Shown here: one piece after another, positions 51,500-60,475 of the stretch | Position numbering within the stretch: the stretch's first letter is position 1 | How the letters are laid out: every line of letters starts with the position of its first letter | NCBI RefSeq assembly: GCF_002843305.1 | Contig: NZ_PGSG01000025.1 | Coordinates: 174,732 to 238,731, forward strand | Reading direction: 5' to 3' | Length of the DNA: 64,000 bases | DNA from: Streptomyces barkulensis | GTDB taxonomy: Bacteria; Actinomycetota; Actinomycetes; Streptomycetales; Streptomycetaceae | Notes under the pieces: model-generated | The model's database searches: none | What the model was told of the DNA's origin: nothing | What the model saw: the letters and a program-made list of their open reading frames with translations, nothing else | Translations under genes and position numbers: made by a program

Positions 51500-52674
51500 T
51501 CCGCCTGCCCGACGCCTGCGGCGTCCTGCGCGAGTACGCCCCCCGCACCGAGCCCGCGGTGCCCGCCGTCCCCGCCGCCGGGAGCCCGCCGCCGGCCTCC
51601 CGCACGGTGTTCTCCGCCGCCCACGTCGTCGCCGACCCGTTCGCCGACGTGACGCCCGACGGCCCGGCCGCCGTCGACTGGGACGCCACGCTCGCCTTCC
51701 GCCGCCACCTGTGGTCCCACGGGCTCGGGGTCGCCGAGGCCATGGACACCGCCCAGCGCGGCATGGGCCTGGACTGGGCCGCGGCCGCCGAGCTGATCCG
51801 CCGCTCCGCCGCCGAGGCCGCCGCCTGCCGGGGCCGCATCGCCTGCGGGGTGGGCACCGACCAGCTCACCGCTCCCGCCGCCTCCCTGGACGAGGTCCGC
51901 GCCGCCTACGAGGAACAGCTCGCCGTGGTGGAGGAGGCCGGCGCCCAGGCGATCGTGATGGCCTCCCGCGCCATGGCCGCCCTCGCCCGGGGTCCCGAGG
52001 ACTACCTGGAGCTCTACGGGCACCTGCTGCGCCAGGCGTCCGAGCCGGTGATCCTGCACTGGCTCGGCCCGATGTTCGACCCGGCGCTCACCGGCTACTG
52101 GGGCAGCGAGGACCTGGACGCCGCCACCGAGACCTTCCTCGCCGTCATCGCCGAGCACCCCGACAAGGTCGACGGCGTCAAGATCTCCCTGCTGGACGCG
52201 GGCCGCGAGGTCGCGCTGCGCCGCCGACTGCCGGGCGGGGTGCGCTGCTACACCGGCGACGACTTCAACTACCCCGAGCTGATCGCGGGCGAGGACCCCG
52301 CGGCCGGCGGGCGCTTCAGCCACGCCCTGCTGGGCGTCTTCGACCCGCTGGCTCCGCTGGCGGCCGAGGCCGTGCGGGTGCTGGACACCGGGGACCCGGT
52401 GGGCTTCCGCAAGCTGCTGGACCCCACCGTCGAGCTGTCCCGCCACCTGTTCCAGGCCCCGACCCGCTACTACAAGACCGGCGTGGTCCTCCTCGCCTGG
52501 CTGGCCGGGCACCAGGAGCACTTCGTCATGGTCGGCGGGGCGCAGTCCGCGCGCTCGCTGCCGCACCTGGCGCGGGCGTACGAACTGGCCGACTCCCTGG
52601 GGCTGTTCCCCGACCCGGCACTGGCCGAGGCGCGGATGCGGCACCTGCTGGCGGTGTACGGGGTGGCGGCGTGA
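51496..52674 (+). CDS. DUF993 (dihydrodipicolinate synthase-like) protein
   Basis: A 392-residue protein of the DUF993 family, a TIM-barrel group related to DapA-type aldolases/dehydratases. Segments include FSAAHVVADPF, RIACGVGTDQL, YEEQLAVVEEAGAQAIVMASRAMAAL, VILHWLGPMFDPALTGYWG and KVDGVKISLLDAGREVALRRRLP, where Lys in VDGVKISLLD is at the Schiff-base-like position. It always accompanies Gfo/Idh and isomerase genes in such operons, so a sugar-acid or cyclitol catabolic step is likely. The GTG start overlaps the oxidoreductase stop (GTGA), and the same overlap occurs at its own end. Confidence 0.88.
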   Translation: MIRLPDACGVLREYAPRTEPAVPAVPAAGSPPPASRTVFSAAHVVADPFADVTPDGPAAVDWDATLAFRRHLWSHGLGVAEAMDTAQRGMGLDWAAAAELIRRSAAEAAACRGRIACGVGTDQLTAPAASLDEVRAAYEEQLAVVEEAGAQAIVMASRAMAALARGPEDYLELYGHLLRQASEPVILHWLGPMFDPALTGYWGSEDLDAATETFLAVIAEHPDKVDGVKISLLDAGREVALRRRLPGGVRCYTGDDFNYPELIAGEDPAAGGRFSHALLGVFDPLAPLAAEAVRVLDTGDPVGFRKLLDPTVELSRHLFQAPTRYYKTGVVLLAWLAGHQEHFVMVGGAQSARSLPHLARAYELADSLGLFPDPALAEARMRHLLAVYGVAA

Positions 52675-53564
52675 ACGAGTTTCCCGAAGCCCCCGGGACC
52701 CCTGGCTCCGGCGGCCCCGCCGGCCCCGGCGGTCCCGGTGGTCCCGGCGGTTTCTCCATCAACCAGGAGACCGTCCGGCAGCTCTCCCTGCCCGAACTGG
52801 TGAAGGCGTGCGCCTCGCTGGGCGTCGGCGGCGTCGGCCTGTGGCGGGCACCGGTGCGGAAGTACGGGGTGGAGGCCACCGCCCGTCTGGTGCGGGACGC
52901 GGGCCTGACCGTCACCAGTCTGTGCCGCGGCGGCTTCCTCACCGCCGCCGACCCCGCCGCGCGCCGCACGGCGCTGGAGGACAACCGGGCGGCGGTCGAC
53001 GAGGCGGCCGGGATCGGCACCGACACCCTGGTCCTGGTCTGCGGCGGGCTGCCCGAGGGCGACCGCGACCTGCACGGCGCCCGCGAGCGGATCGCCGACG
53101 CGCTGGCCGAACTGGCCCCCTACGCGGCCGGGCGCGGGGTGCGGCTGGCCATCGAGCCGCTGCACCCGATGTTCGCCTCGGACCGCTGCGTGGTCTCCAC
53201 CCTCGGACAGGCCCTGGACCTGGCCGAGCGCTTCCCGGCCGAGCAGGTCGGCGTGGTCGTGGACACGTACCACATCTGGTGGGACGACCGGGCGCCCGCG
53301 CAGATCGACCGGGCGGGGCGAAGCGGCCGCATCGCCGCCTTCCAGCTCGCCGACTGGTGCACCCCGCTGCCGGCGGGCGTGCTGCTGGGCCGCGGGCAGC
53401 TCGGGGACGGCTCGGTCGACTTCCGCTTCTGGCGCGACCGGGTGGCGGCGGCCGGCTACACCGGCTGGACGGAGGTGGAGATCTTCAACGAGGCCCTGTG
53501 GGACCGCGACGGCCGCGAGGCGCTCGCGGAGACCGTGGAGCGCTTCCGCGCCCACGTCCTGTAG
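52671..53564 (+). CDS. Sugar phosphate isomerase/epimerase (AP endonuclease 2 fold)
   Basis: A 297-residue xylose-isomerase-like TIM barrel. An N-terminal collagen-like stretch (PGTPGSGGPAGPGGPGGPGG) precedes the fold FSINQETVRQLSLPELVKACASLGVGGVGLWR. Metal-binding residues are expected in LAIEPLHPMF (Glu), VGVVVDTYHIWWD (Asp, His) and GWTEVEIFNEALW (Glu). It is the last gene of the LacI-regulated operon, starting within the DUF993 stop. The exact sugar is unknown. Paired hairpins follow. Confidence 0.9.
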   Translation: MNEFPEAPGTPGSGGPAGPGGPGGPGGFSINQETVRQLSLPELVKACASLGVGGVGLWRAPVRKYGVEATARLVRDAGLTVTSLCRGGFLTAADPAARRTALEDNRAAVDEAAGIGTDTLVLVCGGLPEGDRDLHGARERIADALAELAPYAAGRGVRLAIEPLHPMFASDRCVVSTLGQALDLAERFPAEQVGVVVDTYHIWWDDRAPAQIDRAGRSGRIAAFQLADWCTPLPAGVLLGRGQLGDGSVDFRFWRDRVAAAGYTGWTEVEIFNEALWDRDGREALAETVERFRAHVL

Positions 53565-53593
53565 GGGCGGATCCCGCCAGGGCTGTGAGGACG

Positions 53594-53671
53594 GGCGCGG
53601 TCCGCCACCGTCGCGCCGCGGACCGCGCCGGGCCGCCGTCGCCTCCCGTCCGCACGGGAGGCGACGGCGGC
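53594..53671. terminator. Two stacked hairpins after the sugar operon
   Basis: The first stem is 53594-53605 with 53618-53629 (12 bp). The second is 53632-53649 with 53654-53671 (18 bp, 4-nt loop). Both are perfect and directly follow the isomerase stop, ending at the next leftward gene's stop. Confidence 0.85.
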
Positions 53672-53672
53672 G

Positions 53673-53915
53673 TCACCGTGCGCCGCCGCGGTCCTGCTCG
53701 GCGCCCTCCGCGCCCCTGCCGCCCTCGGCCTGCGAAGGCGTGCCGGCCGGGCCCTTCTCCCCGGCGCCGGCGGTCTTCCGCGCCGCCCCCTTCCGCGCGG
53801 CCCCCTTCCGCGCGGCGGCTTCGGCCTCGTGCCGCTCGTGCAGCCCGCGTGACTGGTCGATGCCCTCCTCGTCGTCCCGCTCGCCCTCGGCCTGGGATGG
53901 CGTCCACCCGCTCAT
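53673..53915 (-). CDS. Small basic Ala/Gly/Arg-rich protein
   Basis: An 80-residue hydrophilic protein: MSGWTPSQAEGERDDEEGID, then a charged helix and AARKGAARKGAARKTAG repeats. A short sequence, TPSQAEG, occurs at both ends. ATG 53915 has AGGAGAGGG upstream at good spacing, which supports the gene. No domain is recognised. It may be a disordered or nucleic-acid-binding stress protein, by composition only. Confidence 0.62.
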   Translation of the reverse strand: MSGWTPSQAEGERDDEEGIDQSRGLHERHEAEAAARKGAARKGAARKTAGAGEKGPAGTPSQAEGGRGAEGAEQDRGGAR

Positions 53916-54410
53916 ACGCCCTCTCCTCACTGTCGAATGCCGTCACGGCCGCCTCCCGCCGTCCCCGCCCGCCGGAGCCTCCCGCCGCTCCCGTCCGCCG
54001 GAGCCGCCGGCCGGACCGGCCCGGTGGGGTCCCGGGGAAGCCCGGGCCGGGTACCCGGCCCCGCGCCGATTCCACTTCCGCTCCACTTCCGCTCCACTTC
54101 CGCCGCCCGCCGCGGAGGCATCGCGGGAGAACCGGCGGAAAAAATCTTGTTCCGCAGTGCAACCCTTCCGGCCCCCCGCGGGTCATAGCGGGTGTCGGTC
54201 GAACCGGGGAGGGATCTCGGGGGAGGGTGAGACCGGCGGGGGGACACGAGGGGCACCGGCCGTTCAGGCCGGGCCCCTCGTAACGTTTCCGGGGCTTTCC
54301 GCTCCGCCCCGCCTCCGGCGGGGCCCGGCACCGCCACGCACCAGCCCCGCTCCGGCCCGTACCCACTGCCGGGATTCCGGTTGTCGGTCCCCGGAGTTAC
54401 GGTCTGTGAC
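53916..54410. other. 495-bp intergenic region upstream of recD2
   Basis: No convincing gene. It contains a three-copy 11-bp tandem repeat (54071-54103) and GC-rich repeats around 53940-54060. A hairpin-forming GAGGGGCACCGGCC / GGCCGGGCCCCTC pair lies at 54248-54278. A promoter for recD2 must lie near the right end but is not obvious. Confidence 0.5.
54071..54103. repeat. 11-bp tandem repeat TCCACTTCCGC, three copies
   Basis: Exact copies at 54071-54081, 54082-54092 and 54093-54103. No coding function is seen. Confidence 0.9.
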
Positions 54411-56633
54411 ATGTCGTTCCAACCCGCCGTCCTCGAGGCCGTCCTCGAGCGCATCACCTACGCCAACGAGGAAAACGGCTACACGGTCGCCCGTGTCGAC
54501 ACCGGGCGCGGCGGCGAGCTGCTCACGGTCGTCGGCTCGCTGCTGGGCGCACAGGTGGGGGAGTCGCTGCGGATGGAGGGCCGCTGGGGCTCGCACCCGC
54601 AGTACGGCCGCCAGTTCACCGTGGAGAACTACACCACGGTCCTGCCGGCCACCGTCCAGGGCATCCGGCGCTATCTGGGCTCCGGCCTGATCAAGGGCAT
54701 CGGCCCGAAGATCGCCGAGCGGATCGTGGACCACTTCGGGCTGGAGACCCTGGAGGTCATCGAGAACGAGCCGGAGCGGCTGATCGAGGTGCCCGGCCTC
54801 GGCCCGAAGCGGACGAAGCTGATCGGCGCGGCGTGGGAGGAGCAGAAGGCGATCAAGGAGGTGATGGTCTTCCTCCAGGGGGTGGGGGTGTCCACCTCGA
54901 TCGCGGTGCGCATCTACAAGAAGTACGGCGACGCCTCGATCTCGGTGGTGCGCAACCAGCCCTACCGGCTGGCCGCCGACGTGTGGGGCATCGGCTTCCT
55001 GACCGCCGACCGCATCGCGCAGGCCGTGGGCATCCCGCACGACAGCCCCGACCGGGTGAAGGCCGGGCTGCAGTACGCGCTGTCGCAGTCGGCCGACCAG
55101 GGGCACTGCTACCTGCCGGAGGAGCGGCTGATCGCCGACACCGTCAAGCTCCTCCAGGTGGACACCGGCCTGGTCATCGACTGCCTGGGCGAGCTGGCGG
55201 GCGAGGAGGAGGGGGTGGTGCGCGAGCAGGTCCCCGACCCGGAGCACCCCGGGCAGCGGGTCTCGGCGGTCTATCTGGTGCCCTTCCACCGCGCCGAGCT
55301 GTCCCTGTCGGCCCAGCTGCTGCGCCTGCTGCGCACCGAGGAGGACCGCATCCCGGCCTTCCGGGACGTCGACTGGGAGAAGGCCCTGGCCTGGCTGGCG
55401 AAGCGCACCGGGGCCGAGCTGGCCCCCGAGCAGCGGGACGCGGTGAAGCTGGCGCTGACCGAGAAGGTGGCGGTGCTCACCGGCGGGCCCGGCTGCGGCA
55501 AGTCCTTCACCGTGCGGTCGGTGGTGGAGCTGGCGCGGGCCAAGCGGGCGAAGGTGGTGCTGGCCGCGCCCACCGGCCGGGCGGCCAAGCGGCTGTCGGA
55601 GCTGACGGGGGCGGAGGCCTCCACCGTCCACCGGCTGCTGGAGCTCAAGCCCGGCGGGGACGCCGCCTACGACCGGGAACGGCCGCTGGACGCCGACCTG
55701 GTGGTCGTCGACGAGGCGTCCATGCTGGATCTGCTGCTGGCCAACAAGCTGATCAAGGCGGTGGCACCGGGAGCCCATCTGCTGCTGGTGGGGGACGTGG
55801 ACCAGTTGCCGTCGGTGGGCGCGGGCGAGGTGCTGCGCGACCTGCTCGCCGAGGGCAGCCCGGTCCCGGCGGTGCGGCTGACGCGGATCTTCCGGCAGGC
55901 CCAGCAGTCCGGAGTGGTCACCAACGCCCACCGCATCAACTCCGGGGTCCCGCCCATCACCCAGGGCCTGTCGGACTTCTTCCTCTTCGTGGAGGACGAC
56001 ACCGAGGAGGCCGGCCGGCTCACCGTCGACGTGGCGGCCCGGCGCGTCCCGGCGAAGTTCGGCCTCGACCCGCGCCGCGACGTGCAGGTGCTGGCGCCGA
56101 TGCACCGGGGCCCGGCCGGCGCGGGCACGCTCAACGGGCTGCTCCAGCAGGCCATCACCCCAGGCCGGCCCGATCTGCCCGAAAAGCGATTCGGCGGACG
56201 GGTTTTCCGGGTGGGCGACAAGGTCACTCAGATCCGCAACAACTACGAGAAGGGAGCCAACGGGGTCTTCAACGGCACGGTGGGCGTGGTCACCGCCCTG
56301 AGCACGGAGGAGCAGCGCCTGACGGTGCGCACCGACGAGGACGAGGAGGTGGGCTACGACTTCGACGAACTGGACGAACTCGCGCACGCCTACGCGGTGA
56401 CCATCCACCGCTCCCAGGGCAGCGAGTACCCGGCGGTGGTCGTCCCGGTCACCACCGGCGCCTGGATGATGCTCCAGCGCAACCTGCTCTACACGGCCGT
56501 GACGAGGGCCAAGCGCCTCGTGGTGCTGGTGGGGTCGCGCAGGGCCCTGGGCCAGGCCGTGCGGACGGTCTCCGCGGGGCGGCGCTGCACCGCACTGGAC
56601 CACCGATTGCGCGGCACGCCGCACCCCGCGTAA
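54411..56633 (+). CDS. recD2: RecD2-type ATP-dependent DNA helicase
   Basis: A 740-residue SF1 helicase of the RecD/TraA (RecD2) type, 5'-3' polarity and independent of RecBC in other bacteria. The N-terminal region has an OB-like segment and helix-hairpin-helix motifs (GLIKGIGPKIAERIVDHFG; LIEVPGLGPKRTKLI; YRLAADVWGIGFLTADRIA). Motif I is VLTGGPGCGKSFTVRS, motif II VVVDEASMLDLLL, motif III LLLVGDVDQLPSVG and motif VI YTAVTRAKRLVVLVG. All are intact. ATG 54411 is preferred; the upstream ribosome-binding site (GGAG) is distant. A role in DNA repair is inferred from the family. Confidence 0.94.
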   Translation: MSFQPAVLEAVLERITYANEENGYTVARVDTGRGGELLTVVGSLLGAQVGESLRMEGRWGSHPQYGRQFTVENYTTVLPATVQGIRRYLGSGLIKGIGPKIAERIVDHFGLETLEVIENEPERLIEVPGLGPKRTKLIGAAWEEQKAIKEVMVFLQGVGVSTSIAVRIYKKYGDASISVVRNQPYRLAADVWGIGFLTADRIAQAVGIPHDSPDRVKAGLQYALSQSADQGHCYLPEERLIADTVKLLQVDTGLVIDCLGELAGEEEGVVREQVPDPEHPGQRVSAVYLVPFHRAELSLSAQLLRLLRTEEDRIPAFRDVDWEKALAWLAKRTGAELAPEQRDAVKLALTEKVAVLTGGPGCGKSFTVRSVVELARAKRAKVVLAAPTGRAAKRLSELTGAEASTVHRLLELKPGGDAAYDRERPLDADLVVVDEASMLDLLLANKLIKAVAPGAHLLLVGDVDQLPSVGAGEVLRDLLAEGSPVPAVRLTRIFRQAQQSGVVTNAHRINSGVPPITQGLSDFFLFVEDDTEEAGRLTVDVAARRVPAKFGLDPRRDVQVLAPMHRGPAGAGTLNGLLQQAITPGRPDLPEKRFGGRVFRVGDKVTQIRNNYEKGANGVFNGTVGVVTALSTEEQRLTVRTDEDEEVGYDFDELDELAHAYAVTIHRSQGSEYPAVVVPVTTGAWMMLQRNLLYTAVTRAKRLVVLVGSRRALGQAVRTVSAGRRCTALDHRLRGTPHPA

Positions 56634-56765
56634 CTTTCCGGAGGCACTCCGTGCCACCCGCGGGCCTGCTGGCCGACCCCGAGTGCACCGCACCGCACCG
56701 AATGGGAGACAGTGGGACGAGGACAGGGCACTCGAAGATGAGGCACTACGTCGGTGAGGGATGAC

Positions 56766-58070
56766 GTGAGCGAACACCGTGAAAGCGATGGCGCAGTAGT
56801 ACTGCGGTACGGGGACGGCGAGTACAGCTTCCCGCTGGTCGGCAGCACTGTCGGTGACAGTGGTTTCGACATCTCCAAGCTGCGCGCCCAGACCGGTCTG
56901 GTGACCCTGGACTCCGGTTACGGCAACACCGCCGCGTACAAGTCGGCGATCACCTTTCTCGACGGCGAGAAGGGCATCCTCCGCTACCGCGGGTATCCGA
57001 TCGAGCAGCTCGCCGAGCACGGCACGTTCCTCGAGACGGCGTACCTGCTGATCAACGGAGAGCTGCCCACGGTCGACCAGCTGGCCGGCTTCCGCAACGA
57101 GATCACCCAGCACACCCTGCTCCACGAGGACGTCAAACGGTTCTACGACGGCTTCCCGCGGGACGCCCACCCGATGGCGATGCTCTCCTCGGTGGTGAGC
57201 GCGCTGTCCACCTTCTACCAGGACAGCCACAACCCCTTCGACGAGCAGCAGCGGCACCTGTCCACCATCCGGCTGCTCGCCAAGCTGCCCACCATCGCGG
57301 CGTACGCGTACAAGAAGTCGGTGGGCCACCCGGTGGTCTACCCGCGCAACGACCTGGGCTACGTCGAGAACTTCCTGCACATGACCTTCTCGGTCCCGGC
57401 CGAGGAGTACGAGCTCAACCCGGTGGTGAGCAGCGCCCTGGACAAGCTGCTCATCCTGCACGCGGACCACGAGCAGAACTGCTCGACCTCCACCGTGCGC
57501 CTGGTCGGCTCCTCCCAGGCGAACATGTTCGCCTCCATCTCCGCCGGGATCAGCGCCCTGTGGGGCCCCCTGCACGGCGGCGCCAACCAGTCGGTGCTGG
57601 AGATGCTGGAGCGCATCAAGGCCGAGGGCGGTGACGTCGACTCCTTCATCCGCCGGGTGAAGAACAAGGAGGAGGGCGTCCGGCTGATGGGCTTCGGCCA
57701 CCGCGTCTACAAGAGCTTCGACCCCCGGGCGAAGATCATCAAGGCGGCGGCGCACGATGTCCTCTCCGCGCTCGGCAAGTCCGACGAACTGCTGGACATC
57801 GCGCTGAAGCTGGAGGAGCACGCGCTGGCCGACGACTACTTCGTCGAGCGCAACCTCTACCCGAACGTCGACTTCTACACCGGTCTGATCTACCGGGCCA
57901 TGGGCTTCCCGACCACCATGTTCACCGTGCTGTTCGCGCTCGGCCGCCTGCCCGGCTGGATCGCGCAGTGGCACGAGATGATCAAGGAGCCGGGCTCCCG
58001 CATCGGCCGTCCGCGTCAGATCTACACCGGCGTCGTCGAGCGCGACTACGTCCCGGTGGAGCAGCGCTGA
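56766..58070 (+). CDS. gltA: Citrate synthase (hexameric type)
   Basis: A 434-residue type II citrate synthase condensing acetyl-CoA and oxaloacetate. The N-terminal beta segment is VVLRYGDGEYSFPLVGSTVGDSGFDISKLR. Catalytic residues fall in ALWGPLHGGANQSVLEML (His), RLMGFGHRVYKSFDPRAKI (His) and YPNVDFYTGLIYRAMGFP (Asp). GTG 56766 has AGGG 7-8 nt upstream and is preferred over the GTG at 56754. Although preceded by recD2 on the same strand, a 132-bp gap suggests its own promoter. A strong hairpin follows. Confidence 0.97.
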   Translation: MSEHRESDGAVVLRYGDGEYSFPLVGSTVGDSGFDISKLRAQTGLVTLDSGYGNTAAYKSAITFLDGEKGILRYRGYPIEQLAEHGTFLETAYLLINGELPTVDQLAGFRNEITQHTLLHEDVKRFYDGFPRDAHPMAMLSSVVSALSTFYQDSHNPFDEQQRHLSTIRLLAKLPTIAAYAYKKSVGHPVVYPRNDLGYVENFLHMTFSVPAEEYELNPVVSSALDKLLILHADHEQNCSTSTVRLVGSSQANMFASISAGISALWGPLHGGANQSVLEMLERIKAEGGDVDSFIRRVKNKEEGVRLMGFGHRVYKSFDPRAKIIKAAAHDVLSALGKSDELLDIALKLEEHALADDYFVERNLYPNVDFYTGLIYRAMGFPTTMFTVLFALGRLPGWIAQWHEMIKEPGSRIGRPRQIYTGVVERDYVPVEQR

Positions 58071-58107
58071 GCGGACGTCCGGGCGTCCAGGCCGCCTGCC
58101 GCGGCCC

Positions 58108-58156
58108 CCGCGGGCCCCGTTCCGCACCCTTCCAGGGTGCGGAACGGGGCCCGCGG
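58108..58156. terminator. Perfect 23-bp-arm hairpin after citrate synthase
   Basis: Bases 58108-58130 pair exactly with 58134-58156 around a 3-nt loop, 37 bp after the stop codon. It is a very stable intrinsic terminator. Confidence 0.9.
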
Positions 58157-58528
58157 CGTGTTCCCGGTGCGGCGGGGCGGTGGAGGAGACGTGAAGAAGA
58201 GTGACACAGGTCACACATAAAGAGGGGTAACCATTCGGCGGACTCGTGTGTCTTATGGGGTGGCGTCGGTACTCCGGCGGAGCCGCCGCCGCCCGCCGTG
58301 TTCGTCTGTGGGGGACGAGGACGGTGGTCCGCAGGCGGTGTGCCTCGGGGGAGCTTGAGCGGCCCTCCCGCCCGTACACCGCCCGGCAGACACCCGGCCA
58401 GGATCCCGTGGGGGGAGTCCATGACCGGGAAGAGGAGGCGCCCCGTCGACGGGCCCGTGGGGGGACTCGTCGCTCGGGGCGCTTCTGTGTGTGCGGGGCC
58501 TTGCCGCGGGAGTCCCGCCGTGCGGCGC
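58157..58528. other. 372-bp intergenic region with a Crp-like palindrome
   Basis: Between the citrate synthase terminator and the leftward lasso exporter stop. It holds GTGACACAGGTCAC (58201-58214) and a 9-codon mini-ORF (58191-58220) with GGAGGAGAC before its GTG. No longer gene is convincing on either strand. Confidence 0.5.
58201..58214. promoter_or_regulatory. GTGA-N6-TCAC palindrome, Crp-like
   Basis: GTGACACAGGTCAC has perfect 5-bp arms and matches the GTGA-N6-TCAC core of Crp-family sites. It lies inside a tiny open frame (GTG 58191 to TAA 58220), and no rightward gene follows, so its target is unclear. Confidence 0.4.
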
Positions 58529-60475
58529 TCACGGGGGCCCGCAGGAGCCCTTCGCGGTCCGGGCGGGGGAGCGGTCCGTCACGAGCTGTGTGGCGGCGAG
58601 CCCGGCGTACAGCGAGTCCGAGCGCAGCAGATCGGCGTGGCGGCCCACCGCGCGCACCCGGCCGCCCTCCATGACCACGATGCGGTCGGCCCGCACCACC
58701 GTGGAGAGCCGGTGCGCGATGGTCAGGACGGTGGTCTCGGCGGCGAGTTCCACCACGACCTCGCGCAGCGCCTCCTCGTTGACCGCGTCGAGCTGCGAGG
58801 TCACCTCGTCGAGCAGCATCAGCCCGGGCCTGCGCAGCAGCGCCCGGGCGATGGCGATCCGCTGGCGCTCGCCGCCCGACAGCGTCACCCCCCGGTGGCC
58901 GACCTGTGCGTCCAGACCCCCGGGCAGCCGCTCGACGAGGCCGTCGAGCCGGGTGCGCGACACCGCGCGCCGCACCTCCCCCTCCGCTGCGTCCGGAGCG
59001 GCCAGCAGCAGGTTCTCCCGCAGGGTTCCGGCCAGTACGGGCGCGTCCTGCTCGACATAGGCGATCGCCGACCGCAGCTCGGCCAGCGGCCAGCGGCGGA
59101 TGTCGCGCCCGCCGACGGCCACGGTGCCCGCGTCGTGCTCGTAGAAGCGCTCCAGCAGCGCGAACACCGTCGACTTCCCGGCGCCGGAGGGGCCCACGAG
59201 CGCCGTCAGACCGCCGGCGGGCACCTCGAAGGTCATCCCCCGGTGCGCCGGCTCCCGTCCGTCGCCGTAGCCGAAGACCACGTCCTCGAAGGCGACCCCG
59301 AGCGGTGGCACCCTCTTCGGCGGCGTCCCCTTCGGGGGCACCCCCTTCGGAGCCGGCCCGCTGTTTAGACACTCGCCCGGCAGCTCCTCCACCTCCCGGA
59401 TGCGCCGCACCGCGGCCAGTCCGCTGCTCAGGCCGCTCCAGCCGTCGGTGAGCCGGCCGAGAGGGCCCATCAGGGTGAAGAGGTAGAGAAGGAAGGCGAT
59501 CAGGGAGGAGATCTCCATCGCTCCGGAGACGGCCCTGGCGCCGCCGACCCCCAGCACGGCGAGGAAGGCGAACTGCATCGCCACGGAGGTCGTGACGTCG
59601 GAGACCGAGTTCCACCAGGCCACCGCCACACCGCGGTCGTGGGCCCGCCGGGCCGCCTCGAAGACGGCCGCGGTCTCGCGTTCCTCGGCCCCGCTGGCCT
59701 TGACGGTGCGGAACGCCTGCAGCGCGCGGTCCAGCGCCGAGCCCATCGCGCCGACCGCCTCCTGCGCCTGGTGCTGCGCCCGCTGGATCCTCGGCATGAG
59801 CAGGGCGAGCAGGCCCAGGGCGAGGAGTACGGCGAGGAGGGTGACCCCGAGGAGGACGAGATCCACGACCGCCATCAGAACGACGGTGCCCAGCAGGACC
59901 AGCACCCCGGTGACCGCGTCGGCGACGTTGCGGGAGAGCACGGTGCGCAGCAGCGAGGTGTCACCGGTGGCGCGGGAGAGCAGGTCGCCGGGGGTGAGCC
60001 GGTCGACGGCCGCGACCCGCAGCCGCAGCATCCGGCCGACGAGCCGCCGCCGGGCCCGCAGGACGGCGGCCTCGCCGGTGCGCGCCATCAGATATCCGCC
60101 GGCCGCCGCGAGGAACGCCCCGAGGAGCACGACGAGCGTGAGGACGAGCAGCGGGCGGACGGGTGAGCGCCCGTCCGCGAAGGCGTCCACGGCGTGCTTG
60201 GCCATCATCGGCATGGCGAGGTCCGCGCCGGAGCCGAGCAGGGACAGCAGCCCTCCGCCGACCAGGACCCGCCGGTGCGGCCGGATCTGTTCCAGGAGCA
60301 GCCGCACCGGGGAGGGGCCGGCGGCCGGCCCCCGGTCCTCAGCCTTCCCCGGCTCCGCCGCCGGAGGCTCCACGGCCCGATCCGCCGCTCCCGCCGCCGG
60401 CCCCGCCGCCGCTCCCGCCGCCGCTCCCGCCGCCGGTCCCGCCGCCGGAACCACTGGGGCCTTCGCCCGAGTCAC
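58529..60475 (-). CDS. Lasso-peptide ABC exporter (D protein)
   Basis: A 648-residue half-transporter exporting the mature lasso peptide and possibly giving self-immunity. An Ala/Pro-rich N-terminus (about 1-55) precedes six membrane helices (about 70-350). The NBD has Walker A GPSGAGKST, the signature TLSGGERQRIAIARALL, Walker B LMLLDEVTSQLD and H-loop IAHRLSTVV. GTG 60475 is strongly supported by GGAGGGG 6 nt upstream, which makes the gene overlap the leader-peptidase gene by 137 nt in another frame. It is the last gene of the lasso cluster. No separate peptidase domain (C39) is present, consistent with lasso systems that use the B2 protein. Confidence 0.92.
   Translation of the reverse strand: MTRAKAPVVPAAGPAAGAAAGAAAGPAAGAADRAVEPPAAEPGKAEDRGPAAGPSPVRLLLEQIRPHRRVLVGGGLLSLLGSGADLAMPMMAKHAVDAFADGRSPVRPLLVLTLVVLLGAFLAAAGGYLMARTGEAAVLRARRRLVGRMLRLRVAAVDRLTPGDLLSRATGDTSLLRTVLSRNVADAVTGVLVLLGTVVLMAVVDLVLLGVTLLAVLLALGLLALLMPRIQRAQHQAQEAVGAMGSALDRALQAFRTVKASGAEERETAAVFEAARRAHDRGVAVAWWNSVSDVTTSVAMQFAFLAVLGVGGARAVSGAMEISSLIAFLLYLFTLMGPLGRLTDGWSGLSSGLAAVRRIREVEELPGECLNSGPAPKGVPPKGTPPKRVPPLGVAFEDVVFGYGDGREPAHRGMTFEVPAGGLTALVGPSGAGKSTVFALLERFYEHDAGTVAVGGRDIRRWPLAELRSAIAYVEQDAPVLAGTLRENLLLAAPDAAEGEVRRAVSRTRLDGLVERLPGGLDAQVGHRGVTLSGGERQRIAIARALLRRPGLMLLDEVTSQLDAVNEEALREVVVELAAETTVLTIAHRLSTVVRADRIVVMEGGRVRAVGRHADLLRSDSLYAGLAATQLVTDRSPARTAKGSCGPP

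Noticed and set aside
54264..59615. A 1,783-codon minus-strand open frame across recD2 and citrate synthase
   Set aside because: It is an antisense shadow of two strongly supported genes, a known artefact of high-GC DNA.
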